Positions 51,926 to 64,000 of a DNA stretch of 64,000 nt are shown here, one piece after another. Location: the NCBI RefSeq assembly GCF_963678635.1, contig NC_087068.1, positions 28,088,318-28,152,317 on the forward strand. Direction: 5' to 3'. The first letter of the stretch is position 1, and every line of letters starts with the position of its first letter. The notes under the pieces were generated by a model. The model did not search any database, was not told the origin of the DNA, and saw nothing but the letters and a program-made list of their open reading frames with translations. Position numbers and translations under genes: made by a program. The DNA comes from Symsagittifera roscoffensis (lineage: Eukaryota > Xenacoelomorpha > Acoela > Convolutidae).

Positions 51926-54400
51926 GTTGTAAAAATTTTGGTTGATCTTTTTTTTAGTACCACGAGCTTTGTGTGCTTTTTCAATTTCTAAATCTTCAAG
52001 TTTTGTAGTTGCAAGATTTTCAGCGAAGTTAAAATTGATATAAATGGGAAAATTGTCTTGATTTGTAGATCGATTGAGCTCCACCTTCTAAAACACAGAG
52101 AGTTCCGAAAGGGGAGCTGTAAAAAAGTTAACTAGCAGTAAAGGGTCTTTAACATTTTATTAGCTACAGCTGAGTCAGACCTGCAAAACGGTCCAAATAG
52201 TATGTAAAGGCTCTTATCTCGTATGTTGGTCGATTTTATTTTTAGGGCTTGCAATTTTCAGACTTTAGGGCAAATTAGCCCTAACTTACAATTCAAGTTG
52301 CAGTTTAAATTGAGCCACCTTGTTTTTTAATCAATTTGACTGCCCCTAATTCAACGTGGGAGTTGTAAAATTGCTTCGGCTGAAATACTATTTTAAAATT
52401 TTGACAAGTGACCAAATTAGCTCGTTCATTTCTTACTTTAACCTAAACGAGCCACCCCATAACTGATTTCAGAAGTCAGCTCAAACAACTGAAGCATTTT
52501 TCAGCTTAATTGACAACCCACTCATTGCCAAAAAATTCATTATTTAATACGTCACTAAGCATCCGTTTAATGACAATAAACTGAAGCGAAACGATAAAAG
52601 TATGTCTTCACAATAGATTGGCCGTTAGCTGGGGCAAAAAACAGAATGCTATGCCCTCACATGATTAATCATTGCAAAACGGCATTCATTTTGAACTTTT
52701 TGGAAGTATTCGTTATTTTTGCGTCGGTTGGATGAAATCGAATTAAAAAATAACTAGTTAAATGACGTTATAGAACAATGAAATTTTATTTTTTAATTGT
52801 TCCGACTTTCGAAAAAAATACGGATGATTTATGCTGGGAAAAGATTTCTGGACATTGAGACGATTTTTGCAGAGACGGCTTTGCAGATTTCGCAATACCA
52901 GACTTTGAGTAGGAAAACATCTGATTTCGAAACTTCTACTCGTTCTGCAATAAAGAGGAAGTTGAGATTCGTTAAAAATTTGTCAAGTGTTTCGGATTAA
53001 TTTAACAACAGCTTCCCAAACATATTTATCTAAAAGCTGTTAGGTTGCTTCTTAAATAGATTTTGAAACCTATCACCAATTAGCAACCTGAAGATTCGCA
53101 GCTGAGAGTTGATACTACAAAAACCATTTTAAAGTTCTTGAGTTCAAGAAATCGTTTTTTTTTCAGCTAATTTTAATGTCTTCACCAGCCAGTTTTAAAT
53201 AGAGTGTGAACCATTTTAAAACCATTTTCAAGTATTTACCCTTGAACTCAATTTCAAATTTAGTTTTCGTAAAGTTATGGAGGTTTAGAGATTGTCAATT
53301 TGGTCAATTTGGAATAAATCATGCGCTATATTTTTCGTGCTAATAATCGGTCTCAGAAATCATTCCAAATTAAATGGAAGTAACCTAGTTAGTCTAATTA
53401 AGACCTTGCTAGGTGCAAAAACTATAATATTTTGTACTGTGGGAGGATGATTTTTAAAAAAAATCTCAATTTTCTCATTTTTTGAAAATTTCATTGCCTT
53501 TTAAGCGAACCCTACTTGATTGACCTGATCAGACATTCAAAATTTTCAGGGTTTAGTCTTGATACAAACAGTCTTGTTCGAACATATATAGGAATTTGAT
53601 TAGGGCCAATTTGGCCAACTTGGGACAAATAACGCGAGTAAAATTTCTCAAACATTTTTTATGGAAAAGTCTACAACAACAAACCACTGGCACTTCAAGG
53701 CGAAAAGAGTTATTGGTTTTTCAACCGAATAATATATTTTTTGCTACGATTAGGAGAGTTGGGTCACTTGCAGTAGTCGTTTTTTCTAAAAGCTGATTCG
53801 GAACTCTATTCGGGTTGCTGAATTAATCGAGTTTTTGTTGCTTGCATCATAAAGTGTTGCGTGCTGCATTTTTTTGCGTCATTAATTAAGCGTTTTTTTT
53901 GGCAATTCATTCTGAGTTGTTTTCTTTCTGATGTACAGAAACCATTAATGCGTTACTTGAGGAAAACATATCACTCTTAAACTTACATGGGGATGTAAAA
54001 GGGAATTTTCAAAAGCATGAAAAAACGGTGATATAATACAATAGTTGGAAAGTTCATTTTGAATCGCTGGATCAATTCTTGTTATACTTAGCACATTATT
54101 CATAATTTGTTTCAAAAGTCAAAATTTTTGGCAAAAGAAGTGTAAATTTTGAGTTTTTGAATAGAACCTCATCTGGCAGATTAATGTAGTTACAAAAACT
54201 ATCTTAGTTGTAGTATACTTGATTGAAAATGAAATGACTATATTATGCATAATAGTTCTCAAACTTATGCACAACACATCACCGAAAAACAGCATGAAAA
54301 AAGTCAGTTTTTTTATTATGAATCCATTATTTTTCTAATTCTATTCAAGAAAATATCAACCGTTTTTCAATAGAGGGTGAAGAAACGCGTGAGGCGATTG
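51926..54400. other. AT-rich sequence, mostly unassigned
   Basis: No confirmed gene. A 67-codon plus-strand frame at 52797-53000 (IRMIYAGKRFLDIETIFAET) has more balanced composition and could be an old coding fragment, but no family is recognised. Near 53290 and 53600 related phrases (GTCAATTTGGTCAATTTGG; GCCAATTTGGCCAACTTGG) suggest a dispersed short repeat. Confidence 0.4.
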
Positions 54401-54420
54401 TTCGTTGTTCGCAAGAATAA

Positions 54421-54663
54421 GTCGCAGGTGACAACTTGTAGCATTTCAAGAAGCAACAATTCATCGCAGCGAGCAATTTGCCAAATTGGTTATTTAAGTT
54501 AATCTAAATAATGCAAAAGAGAAACTATACCCGTTTAGAAACTATGCCATGCCTGTTTAGGCGTCAGTTTTGGACTTGTTTGTTTTGTGGATTTACTAAT
54601 CCAATAATTTTTTCTATCAATTTTTACTTTTACTTGCCGCTTGCAGCCAAATGTCACCTGCGA
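54421..54663. repeat. 13-bp inverted repeat pair
   Basis: GTCGCAGGTGACA near 54421 and TGTCACCTGCGAC near 54651 are perfect inverted copies about 230 bp apart. The neighbouring sequence pairs only weakly. This may be the ends of a decayed small inverted-repeat element. Confidence 0.5.
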
Positions 54664-54739
54664 CGAATTGCCGCCTTGCCTTTAAAGAGATTCGAACATT
54701 CAGAGAATCACCTTGATACGCCCGGGTTGGTCAAAACTT

Positions 54740-55740
54740 TTTAACATACAATTTCCATACATGAAAAACTTCTTGCCATACAATTTCATGCAATTCCACA
54801 GGTACAGAAATTTGTGTGAAAACTCTCTGATAATTTTTTTTCATAAATGAAAACTGTATGACAAGTTTTTTTCCATAAACCAAAAAGTAGATTTTTTTCT
54901 AAATTTAATTTCCGAATGGTTTTGGATTGTGTTCGTAACCGAACGCAAGTTACAAAGATCTTGGTTTATTCAAAGCACCAAAAATTGACGGCCCTGCATT
55001 TAAATTTCATAGAAATTGGCGAGAAGTGTCTTAGAATTGTCTTTCACAAATTGTATAACGGAAGTAACAAACTTTATAAGTTTTGCAAAAGTTTTCAACA
55101 ATGATTATTTTTAAAATTTGAATTATTAACTTATCAGACATTGATCAAAGTATACATAAACATGCCATACAAAGAAAATAGGAGTTATTAGCGTTTTTTT
55201 AATTCAAAATCATTAAGCAAAAAAAAACAACATTCGGGTATCCAGGACTACGTTATGCACACAAAAAAAACAGTATTTTTGGAAAATATTTGTGTAAACA
55301 TCGACTTGCGGTTGAAAAAACCAAAAACATTTTTTTTGCATCAAAAAACTGCTTGTCATACAATTTCTAAATTTGGGAATTGTATAATAAGCATTTTTTT
55401 CAAAAAATAAAATTTCGTTTTTTTTTCACCAAACTGTTTTATTAGAATCAAATAGCCGCAGAATTTACTTTATGTCTTTTTTCAATCATTTTTGGAAATT
55501 GTATGGAAATTGCATGTCAAACATTTTGGTACACATGATGTATGGAATTGTATAATAAAAATTTTTAGTGTATGGAGGTCAACCGGGGCGTGCAGTCTTG
55601 TTGTAAGCTGTATCGACATGTGGGCTTTCCCGCGTTGATTCCAAACTTGAAAAAGCTTGTCATAGAAATTTCATACAAGAAAATTGCTTATTATACAATT
55701 TCATATCGGAAGTGTATATTAAAAATAACTAGTCTAACAA
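54740..55740. repeat. Cluster of CATACAATTTC / GAAATTGTATG words in both orientations
   Basis: Variants of CCATACAATTTC and CTTATTATACAATTTC and their complements recur about ten times (near 54746, 54776, 55358, 55375, 55496, 55540, 55690). Orientation alternates and spacing is irregular. The region has no ORF of interest. It resembles nested remains of a short AT-rich inverted-repeat element. Confidence 0.45.
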
Positions 55741-55760
55741 TTTTCATAAAATTTTTTTAG

Positions 55761-56737
55761 ATTTTTTTTAAATTCCAAAACTCGCGGTCAAAAATAGTCA
55801 CACAAAAAATTCAGGAAAACTTTTAAAACTGAAAACCACTTTTATGCGGAACAAAAGTTTTTAGTAAAAAGTTTTGCTTGCAAAAAAAGCTGCATTTTCA
55901 TCTATAAAGTAGACCATTTAGAAATTGGCATAGAAAAGCATTAAAAAATCTGATTTTTTTGAGTGAACCAGTATTTATGATTTCCATATGTTCAATGAAA
56001 AGATAAACGGTAATATTACAAGATAAACAGGCCACAAATTTCATCATTAAATTTTTTAAGTAAAATTTTTCTGCCCATTTACAAAAAATACGCTTTTTAG
56101 TAATAATTCGGATTAAAATTTATAACCTTAAAATCATCCCCAAACGCAATTTATCTGTGAGATTACTTCAAAGCCGTTATGGTTTTTCTTTCAAGAAAAA
56201 ATTGATCAATGAACCATTTTTTTATTCGTAACTTCATTGCACAATTTGAGGCCAAAACTAGTGAAATATTAATATACACTAATTTTCCGTATATCTATGG
56301 AGTTTGAAAATTGCAAAAGTATCGATCCATCCCTATTTTGTTAAAGTTTTCAACTCACAAGTTCGCAGCTGACGATTTAGTCCAGCTCAAAAATTCTTCA
56401 AGATTTAGTTGGTGCAGATTTATTAGTCCAAATAAACAGTTTCTTAATGCTTGTTCTATCGATTAACCCTCCAACTGTAAGATTGTTATGAAAAACTGTA
56501 AGGTTTTCTTTTCAAATTGTTATGAAATTGCGAAAAGTTAAAATGCAACTGTAAGATTCAATGCTTCGCCCAACAAATAATAACTTTAATATTTTTGTAT
56601 AATTGAGTGATCTGGTTTCAAAAACCGAAAGTAATGAAAAAAATCGAATGAGAAATCGAGTTCAATTGAAGGCATTGTCTTAAACTTCAAGCAGGAATAA
56701 GATCAATGCCTGGCGTCATTATATCACAAAGCCTCTT
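55761..56737. other. AT-rich sequence, no gene seen
   Basis: No convincing ORF, repeat array or RNA gene. Long A and T runs throughout. Confidence 0.6.
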
Positions 56738-57081
56738 GAAACTAAAATTTTGCCCTCATTTTTGTCCTGCCATTAGCGAAGGGAGAGCTAATAGCCTGCT
56801 TAATTGACGCCAAATTTTAAAAATTTTCTAGAGAATTAAATCTTTGATAGTTAGTTTTGTATGTCCGTTTAAACGACGTTTGTGTAGGTGCAGACATATA
56901 TGGAAATCGGAAACTAAAATTTTGCCCTCATTTTTGTCCTGCCATTAGCGAAGGGAGAGCTAATAGCCTGCTTAATTGACGCCAAATTTTAAAAATTTTC
57001 TAGAGAATTAAATCTTTGATAGTTAGTTTTGTATGTCCGTTTAAACGACGTTTGTGTAGGTGCAGACATATATGGAAATCG
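56738..57081. repeat. Exact tandem duplication of 172 bp
   Basis: 56738-56909 and 56910-57081 appear identical (both include TTGTCCTGCCATTAGCGAAG and GTCCGTTTAAACGACGTTTG). Identity without a visible mismatch means the duplication is very recent or an assembly artefact. Confidence 0.95.
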
Positions 57082-57957
57082 GAATCATCAAGCTAGAATA
57101 AGGATATTTAGTTTGAACAAAATCAAAAAAAATAACAGTCATAACAAAATGTTTCCAGTATAGGTTCACATTGATCGATATAAATTATTCGATAATGACC
57201 ACATAAAAAAACCCAGTCTGTAAGATTGTCATAAATTAATTTTTTCTGTTTTCAGACGTCTCTGACAGGAAAAAGAAGTTTGAAAGTGGGATGATGGTTT
57301 TGAAACTATCATTGTTTTTGTTACAATACTCAATTTTTAAAACTATTGAGATAAAAAAAAAATTTGTAAGAAACTTGACAAATTTAATATGAAAAGTTTG
57401 ATGAGATGTAAACACTGGAGAGAACCGACAAAATGAGAAAAAAATTATAAACTCATTATTTGTGGTCTCTAAAAACCTATGGACATTTTGTTAATGTTCT
57501 TCCAGACCAATTTGCAAACCATTTCATTAAAAAAATCGAAAAAAGTTGTGTACGACAGTTGTAGAGTTTTCGAATATTGGCAACAATTGAAAACTGATGA
57601 TGTTTTTTAGATTTTTTCGCATTTTTATGACTATGATGTAATTTGAAAAGCTCGTCGAATGTAGTTTTTTAGCTGCGAGTCACAGATTCACATGTACGGC
57701 GAATAATTTTACAGAGAAGTTATAAGACTTCGCTTAACTGAAGCTCTTTTACATTATAAATTTTCATTTTTCCCTCAGTAAATATACTGATTCGAACTTT
57801 TCTTAAAAGTTAAGAAACCACTTTTTCGGATGATATTGAGATCAATCTTGTCATGGTATGATTTGGAAGTCGACCCGTGTAACGCGCCATTTTGAACAAC
57901 AGGTTTAACGTATATTTGGTAAAACTGTTTTGGTTGCTAATTATTTAAAATTTTGCG
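57082..57957. other. AT-rich sequence, no gene seen
   Basis: No recognisable gene. At 57958-57998 a 21-bp phrase (GTTGACAAATGATTCCA) is tandemly doubled at the edge of the LINE array. Confidence 0.55.
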
Positions 57958-57994
57958 CAGTTGACAAATGATTCCACGTAGTTGACAAATGATT

Positions 57995-59255
57995 CCAATC
58001 TAATCTTCGAATTCCAGTTTTTTATCGAGATACAAATCCAGATTTTTGGAAACGGACTTTTCCTCTACGTCTTCCTTGTTCGTCCTAATTTTAGTAGTTT
58101 TTTTCGATCCATTTTGTGAACATAACTATTTTTGTATCATCTAGGTTCAAAATCAGTTTGCTTTCGTCCAACCACTTTTTTGCTTTTATCGATGCATTTT
58201 AAGGATTTTTAACCAGTATTGTTTTCCAATGATATTAAGCAATGTATTAACAACTTCAATCTAATCTTCGAATTCCAGTTTTTTATTGAGATACAAATCC
58301 AGATATTTGAAAACGGACTTTTCCTCGACGTCTTCGTTGTCCATCCTAATTTTAGTAGTTTTTTTTCGATCCATTTTGTGAACATAATTAAATTTGTTTT
58401 ATCAAGGTTCAAAATCAGTTTGTTTTCGTCCAACCACTTTTTTGCTTTTATCGATGCATTTTAAGGACTTTTAACCAGTATTGTTTTCCAATGATATTAA
58501 GCAATGTATTAACAACTTCAATCTAATCTTCGAATTCCAGTTTTTTATCGAGATACAAATCCAGATATTTGGAAACGGACTTTTCCTCTACGTCTTCCTT
58601 GTTCGTCCTAATTTTAGTAGTTTTTTTCGATCCATTTTGTGAACATAACTATTTTTGTATCATCTAGGTTCAAAATCAGTTTGCTTTCGTCCAACCACTT
58701 TTTTGCTTTTATCGATGCATTTTAAGGATTTTTAACCAGTATTGTTTTCCAATGATATTAAGCAATGTATTAACAACTTCAATCTAATCTTCGAATTCCA
58801 GTTTTTTATTGAGATACAAATCCAGATATTTGAAAACGGACTTTTCCTCGACGTCTTCGTTGTTCATCCTAATTTTAGTAGTTTTTTTTCGATCCATTTT
58901 GTGAACATAATTAAATTTGTTTTATCAAGGTTCAAAATCAGTTTGTTTTCGTCCAACCACTTTTTTGCTTTTATCGATGCATTTTAAGGATTTTTAACCA
59001 GTATTGTTTTCCAATGATATTAAGCAATGTATTAACAACTTCAATCTAATCTTCGAATTCCAGTTTTTTATCGAGATACAAATCCAGATATTTGAAAACG
59101 GACTTTTCCTCTACGTCTTCGTTGTTCATCCTAATTTTAGTAGTTTTTTTATCCTATTTGTGAACATAATTATTTTTGTTTTGTCTAGGTTCAAAATCAG
59201 TTTGCTTTCGTCCAACCACTTTTTGTTTTTATCGATGCATTTAAATGATTTTTAA
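57995..59255. repeat. 262-bp tandem array inside the LINE RT
   Basis: Copies start at 58213, 58475, 58736 and 58998 (offsets 262, 261, 262; the last ends near 59255), plus a partial copy at 57995-58212. Each encodes the LDENKLILNLDKT block downstream of RT motif C. Copies alternate in sequence type: 57995 resembles 58475 (CTCTACGTCTTCCTTGTTCG) and 58213 resembles 58736 (CTCGACGTCTTCGTTG), so the array has a 523-bp higher-order period. Confidence 0.95.
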
Positions 59256-60340
59256 CCAGTATTGTTTTTTCAGACTGAGTGTTAATGGCTGTTTCATCGG
59301 CACAGATATAGGCATTTGTGTTTGCTTTCAGTTTTGGTATATCAATAATAAACAGAATGAAGAGCAGAGGTCCAAGAACTGAACCCAGCGAGACCCCGCA
59401 TTTTACTTTTCGACTTTCGGTTTGATTCTGCTGATGCTCACAAAATATTTATATTTTGCTAATTATTAAACTCACATCAAATTCATAACGTTTGTTTAAA
59501 AGATGTTTGTGATCAACAGTGTCAAAGGATTTTCCTAAATCAAGAAAAGTTGAGTGAACTTCAATGGCTTGGTTGTTCCAATCCAAACGAAGATTGGTGC
59601 GATATGTTTTGTTGATTAACAAAATCCAAAGATTGGTTGCAAATTAATCATTCTAATATTTTACCAAAAACAGTTTAAAAAATGAAAAAAGTCTAAGACT
59701 GGAAAGTTCCTTACCTTTTTATGTTTAGATAACAATTTTCCAAAATTTAGATAACAATTTTCCAGACAGGCTTCAAAAGTTACATTATGGAGATAATGTA
59801 AGCATGATTGTTGTTGTGGCAATTCAAGCTGAATTTTCGTTTCAAGTTTTCCTAGATTTGTTTAATTTCATTGGTTGTCAAGGGTTTCAAAAACATTGTT
59901 GTTTCTACATCTTTCTGGCTGTTTTGTCTGAAATTTGATTTATGGAATGCGTTCGCTGTTTTCGCCTATTTTTGCAAAATAAATGTTGAACAAATCTGCA
60001 TCTGTGTTAAAAGTGTCGGAGCTCAAACACAATTTTCAGCATTGCCAGTAAGATTGTTGTGTAATAGAAAAATTCCTCTATGTTTTTGTGGCTTGCGTCA
60101 GCATTTTTTCTGATAACGATTTTTCGTTTTTTGCTATCAATTTTTTTGATCAAAATGTTTTTGCAATTTATGTATAATTTTAGCTTCTGCAGTCCAATTT
60201 TTTGTATAAAAAACTTTCTTTGCTGATTTTTTTTGTTTGCAGCGTATTTAAACTGGTTATCAGCCCAAAAAGTCTTGTCTTCACGTACCCATTTTTTCTT
60301 TCTGGAGGATAAAATTATTCAAAATGTAAATAAGCACTGC
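57995..60340 (-). mobile_element. Decayed LINE (CR1/Jockey-type RT)
   Basis: Reading down the minus strand: a linker with WADNQFKYAANKKNQQRKFF near 60250; a DADLFNIYFAKIGEN-like block near 59990; RT motif A (FRKILDTVDHKHLLNKRYEF) near 59545-59485; motif B (GVSLGSVLGPLLFILFIID) near 59395-59340; motif C (AYICADETA, from YADDT) near 59320-59270. The DENKLILNLDKTNLIMF block follows and is repeated in the tandem array. This motif order is that of non-LTR retrotransposons of the CR1/Jockey type. Many stops and frameshifts; no endonuclease domain seen. Confidence 0.75.
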
Positions 60341-60344
60341 GTGA

Positions 60345-62817
60345 AAATGATGAAAGCTCTCTTCGCAGCCTAAACTATTCGCTTTTTATACTAAGTAGTC
60401 GAAGTCAACTTTTAAGCTGGTTACTTAATGTTCTATCATATATTTTCTGTTGAGTAGGTGCCACTAACTAGAGAGACAAGTTTTTTCAGTTTTCACCTGT
60501 CATATTTAAAAGGTATTTAATTTTTTCACCTGCCATATTTAATTGATAAATAACTAAAACAAAAACATGTTCGACAGTAAATTTTTTTTGGAATTGAAAA
60601 TATTTTGAAACATTGTTTAATTTATCAAGCTGCGGAAATCTCAAAAAGAAATGCATGAAAAAAAATCTTTTTTATACGGGACTTTTTGCAATCGAGTCAT
60701 ATATGCATTCGACTCAAACAGCTGAGAATAATCAGGTGTAAAAAAGTATGGTTTAACCGGGCTCAAAACTCAAACAAGCATATGTTGTGGATCACTCGTT
60801 TGAAAATCTGGAGCTTCGGGTTTTTTCCTTATCTTGCAATGAAAAAGTCGGAATTTAAGATGATTAAAATGGAGTGCAACCAAATGGCTTTTCACGCAGA
60901 AAAAAGGGGTTTTATCAAAAAAAAGACACCAAATTTTTGATATTATGTAAGTCGTCGACGAGTTTGCGCTATAGTGAACTTACATTGACGGATGCATGAA
61001 TTCGCACCAATCGATGTTGGCAAAAAATGCAACTGCGAAAAATACGAAATCTGTTTTCGACGCTAACACTATGCAAGCATGTTTCTGTGCCCAAATACTT
61101 CCGAACGCTTTCTGTGCCCAAATACTTTCTGTGCCCAAGCATTCCAATCTCTGTTTAAGGGCGATGGGTTCATGAAGGCTCATTTCAGTTTAAGTGCGCA
61201 GAGTTATCAAGCTTCAAACTTTTTATGCCAAAAAAATTTCATAAAATCTGGCGTCAGATACATAAAGTCATAAGGAGACTTTGATAGTTTCTCTATTCTG
61301 CTGTCGTTCAAAATTCAAGCATTGCATATAGTATATATTGAAAACTTGCCTGATGGAAAATTTTTGCACGAATATTGATAGATCCGATGTTCTCCTTTGT
61401 TTTGTATACATTACTAGTTATAACCAAAAACGGAGTATGAAAAAACATTTGTAATAGCCATTGTCAACTTACCACGCCAAGTTGATGAATAAATATGAAG
61501 GTAAACTCAATGAACCTTTAAAAAAATTCAATAGAAGGAAAAACACCGTTTTAAGTGCTTTCCGGTTTTTCATTCGTCAATGAGTTCAAATTACAGGCGT
61601 CAAAATAAGCGTAAACATGAAGCACAATAATTCGTTCATTAAAATTCAGATAGAGTAGAGTGACTTAAAGAAACTTATTTTGTCACAATGTTCCCAGCAG
61701 AAAAAAAAGTATATCAAAATTTACGCTCATTTTTGAGAAATTGCGAAAAAGAAAAAAATCATGTACGCAACTGCGATGGACCGTTTGTTTGATTAGATAA
61801 GTGGATATTTTTAGAAAAAACTATAAGTACACTAAATAGTCTCCAATGAAGAATGACTTAAACTTAATTAGGCTAGTTCAATTAAGGAAAAATGACGTCA
61901 AAACGTTAAATTATCTAGTTAGTGGGACGAAAATGAAGTGCGATATCATAAATAATAAATTGTCTCCTTTTATTTCAAAGAAAACTCTGAGGAAAATGAG
62001 ATAAATATTAAGAACGTCAGACGAAAGTTCGTCGAAAGTGACAATCCGTAGAAGCTGACAAGCAATAAATTGGCCGGAAGCATTTTTGAACAAAACTGAA
62101 AATCAAGTCACTCGAAACCTCATTTACTCATGCACATCAACAATTGGTTAAACATCTTAGCGGGCGATAGATCGATAACAACAATTCAAGGAAATATTAC
62201 AAGGCAGTCAACTTGATTATATAAACTCGCGTATAATTTTTTTTATTTATCAATATTTTGCTTTTATCGAAATCCTTCGTCTTGACGTTGCAGATTTTTG
62301 TGCAATTAGTACAAAGTGTCCAACTAAACATCTGTCAAAACAAAAAAAAACATGATATGAAATTAGTGTCAAGCTGCATGAAAAAACATCAAACCATACA
62401 ATAAAAATGTCTAACCAGCTCGAGCTGCTCCCTCGGTGTCCTACCATTGAATACCATACATTTCAACATTTAGTCATTTCACTATAAACAATTTAAATCC
62501 ACGACATTTTAATTCCAATTTTTCAGTTTAACACCCTACAATTTAACAACTAGTCATTTCACTACTAAATTTTTTACAGTATGAATTTCTTATCTTTACT
62601 CTTAACACACCAAAATTAATTTAGCAAATAACGCATGCACCATAATGAAAAACTTGGACTATCTTAGTTATACATGCTAAAATGAGGCTTCCTAAATTAC
62701 TTAAAATCTTATCGACTACTTCGTAATTTGTTTTCAATTAGACTTTTCGCTAAACCTTCCAGATCACTAAAAAACCTGCTTGTGCTAATTCATAACATTA
62801 TGACGTAAATTTTCTGA
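60345..62817. other. AT-rich sequence, mostly unassigned
   Basis: No confirmed gene. At 61080-61140 the phrase CTGTGCCCAA(A/G)(T/C)A is repeated three times. Around 62470 and 62541 the phrase TAGTCATTTCACTA recurs with TTAACA-type neighbours. Short plus-strand frames (60686-60940, 61079-61273) have no family resemblance. Confidence 0.5.
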
Positions 62818-63153
62818 CAAAAACTATTTTCTGTTAGTCACTTTATACTTTACTCAAGTGAAAGACAAACTGCTGTGTCTGTACTTCGGCTCTACTTATA
62901 TAAGAAGCTTGGTGCCAAACCGCGAAGTTTTATTCCCACCCTCCTTTTGGAACCAGCGAGATGCGGCCTAGAGTGGGATTGCTTGAACAACAAATGCCGT
63001 CGAGGTTTGGCTTTTCAGGATTCAATCCTACATCCGCGGAGCCCACCCAATTATGTGGAAAGTAGTGGGCAGCCTGCAAAAAGACGCTTCCGTACAAAAA
63101 CTCAATTTTTTGATGCTTCGAGTGGCCATAAATTCACGAAAAAGAAAAAATAA
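62818..63153 (+). CDS. Possible terminal exon, unknown protein
   Basis: The frame is open from ~62818 to a TAA at 63153, with clearly higher GC than the flanks. Blocks: LRLYLYKKLGAKPRSFIPTL, CGLEWDCLNNKCRRG and GQPAKRRFRTKTQFFDASSG, ending in HKFTKKKK. A possible acceptor (CTATTTTCTGTTAG) lies at 62837. The basic end and the composition favour real coding sequence, possibly the last exon of a host gene, but I recognise no family and see no upstream exon. Confidence 0.3.
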   Translation, partial: QKLFSVSHFILYSSERQTAVSVLRLYLYKKLGAKPRSFIPTLLLEPARCGLEWDCLNNKCRRGLAFQDSILHPRSPPNYVESSGQPAKRRFRTKTQFFDASSGHKFTKKKK

Positions 63154-64000
63154 CGAGTATTAAGTAAAGGAAAACAAAACACAATGACCGTTTAGGAAGA
63201 CAAAAATGATTTGTACTTTTTCAGAGTGTTATCTAGTTTGTGTTAAACCATTATAAATATTGTCTCATTTTTGTTTAATCTTTCATTTTTTTAAAATTCA
63301 AATTTTAATCTTACTGAAACTTTTGTCAGCTTTTTTTTGAAAAGACGTTTACTTGCAGACTCCCGGAAACCTAACTTAACGCAAGAACTTCACTCGTGCC
63401 TTAGCAATTTAATCCCAGGAAAATCGCCTTTATTTTCGGGATGCTATGTTAAAACTACGGTCTGGCGAACACTTTAGCCTTGCGTTTATGTGCCAACAAT
63501 TCAAAAAAAGTTGACAAAGCGATCAAGTTACAGAATGAGTTCGAGAATGATTCTAAAAAAGAATGTTGTTAGGCTTTCGGCATTGGTTTTGGTTAAACCG
63601 TTTTTAAATTTCTATACCGGCTGAAAATGTCTGGAAAATTAGACCATATTAGTCGAAGGACGTCTAATTATTTGTGCGCTTATGAAGTTCAGCGACTTCG
63701 TCCTGTTTTTCGTTCATTTTGGAATGAGTCATTGAAAAAATGACAAAGCCGTTTCATTTTGGTTTGAAACGATTCCTTGAAATTATTGGAATAAGGTCAT
63801 TTTCCTTTAAAATTTACGCGAATTAAGTGGTGCGAAATTGTCTGGCTTTAAATGGCAAAAACGTCTCTCTTCTATTTCCTTGAATCCCGAGGTCGCCTTT
63901 GAAGAAGGTTTTTTCATTTTTGATCAAAACGGTGTTAAGTCAAAGAAATTGTTTTAAAATGTAACGATGTTAAATTGCTAAGGCAACAAAAAGTAGGCAG
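63154..64000. other. AT-rich sequence, no gene seen
   Basis: No convincing ORF, RNA gene or repeat array to the end of the window. Confidence 0.6.

Noticed and set aside
58219-59255. Repeated plus-strand ORFs of ~81 codons (FSNDIKQCINNFNL)
   Set aside because: They are antisense shadows of the LINE RT array; the minus strand carries the recognisable DENKLILNLDKT block.

Overview
The window reads as non-coding-rich metazoan DNA packed with decayed transposable elements. It holds no operons, prokaryotic genes or rRNA genes, and its ORFs are short and interrupted. The retroelement families (Penelope-like elements with a GIY-YIG domain and a PHD-like finger inside the reverse transcriptase, and large Ty3/gypsy elements with a macro domain) resemble repeats I associate with cnidarian genomes. 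That host assignment is an inference from family resemblance, not something the sequence proves.

Layout. 1-3.7 kb: a plus-strand Penelope-like element (PLE1) preceded by an ~850-bp tandem array of its own 5' end, each unit separated by a ~570-bp foldback palindrome. 4.65-8.1 kb: two LTR copies of the large gypsy family, with a second PLE (PLE2, minus strand) between them. 8.1-34.6 kb: a minus-strand nest. An older gypsy copy (pol fragments at 32.25-34.6 kb, 3' end and LTR at 7.3-9.97 kb) is split inside its macro-domain gene by a younger copy of the same family (9,968-32,252, about 22.3 kb). The younger copy carries, in minus-strand order: LTR, long structured leader, gag, reverse transcriptase, RNase H, a spacer region, integrase, a C-terminal extension ending in a macro domain, then about 8 kb of accessory ORFs including one with a complete SGNH-hydrolase triad, then the 3' LTR. 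Its aspartic protease segment appears deleted, and stops and frameshifts occur throughout, so it is not an intact element.

34.6-42.7 kb: an AT-rich second gypsy-type element (minus strand) with protease, RT, RNase H and integrase signatures and an internally duplicated RT N-terminal segment. A ~570-bp near-identical piece of it reappears at 46.7-47.3 kb. 43.5-45.8 kb: three related, partly coding-looking modules around a 31-bp minisatellite of about 19 copies.

47.9-51.9 kb: the best candidate for a host gene, on the minus strand. A first exon encodes a signal peptide and ends at a GTAAGT donor. A terminal exon 3.5 kb away has a phase-compatible acceptor, a Gly-Lys-Arg amidation/cleavage site just after the junction, and a poly(A) signal 83 bases after the stop. 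This looks like a small secreted peptide precursor; its intron contains a ~1.9-kb terminal-inverted-repeat element with a second GC-rich MITE nested in it. 52-64 kb is AT-rich, with a 172-bp exact tandem duplication, a decayed LINE whose RT domain contains a 262-bp tandem array arranged as a higher-order dimer, and one possible exon near 63 kb.
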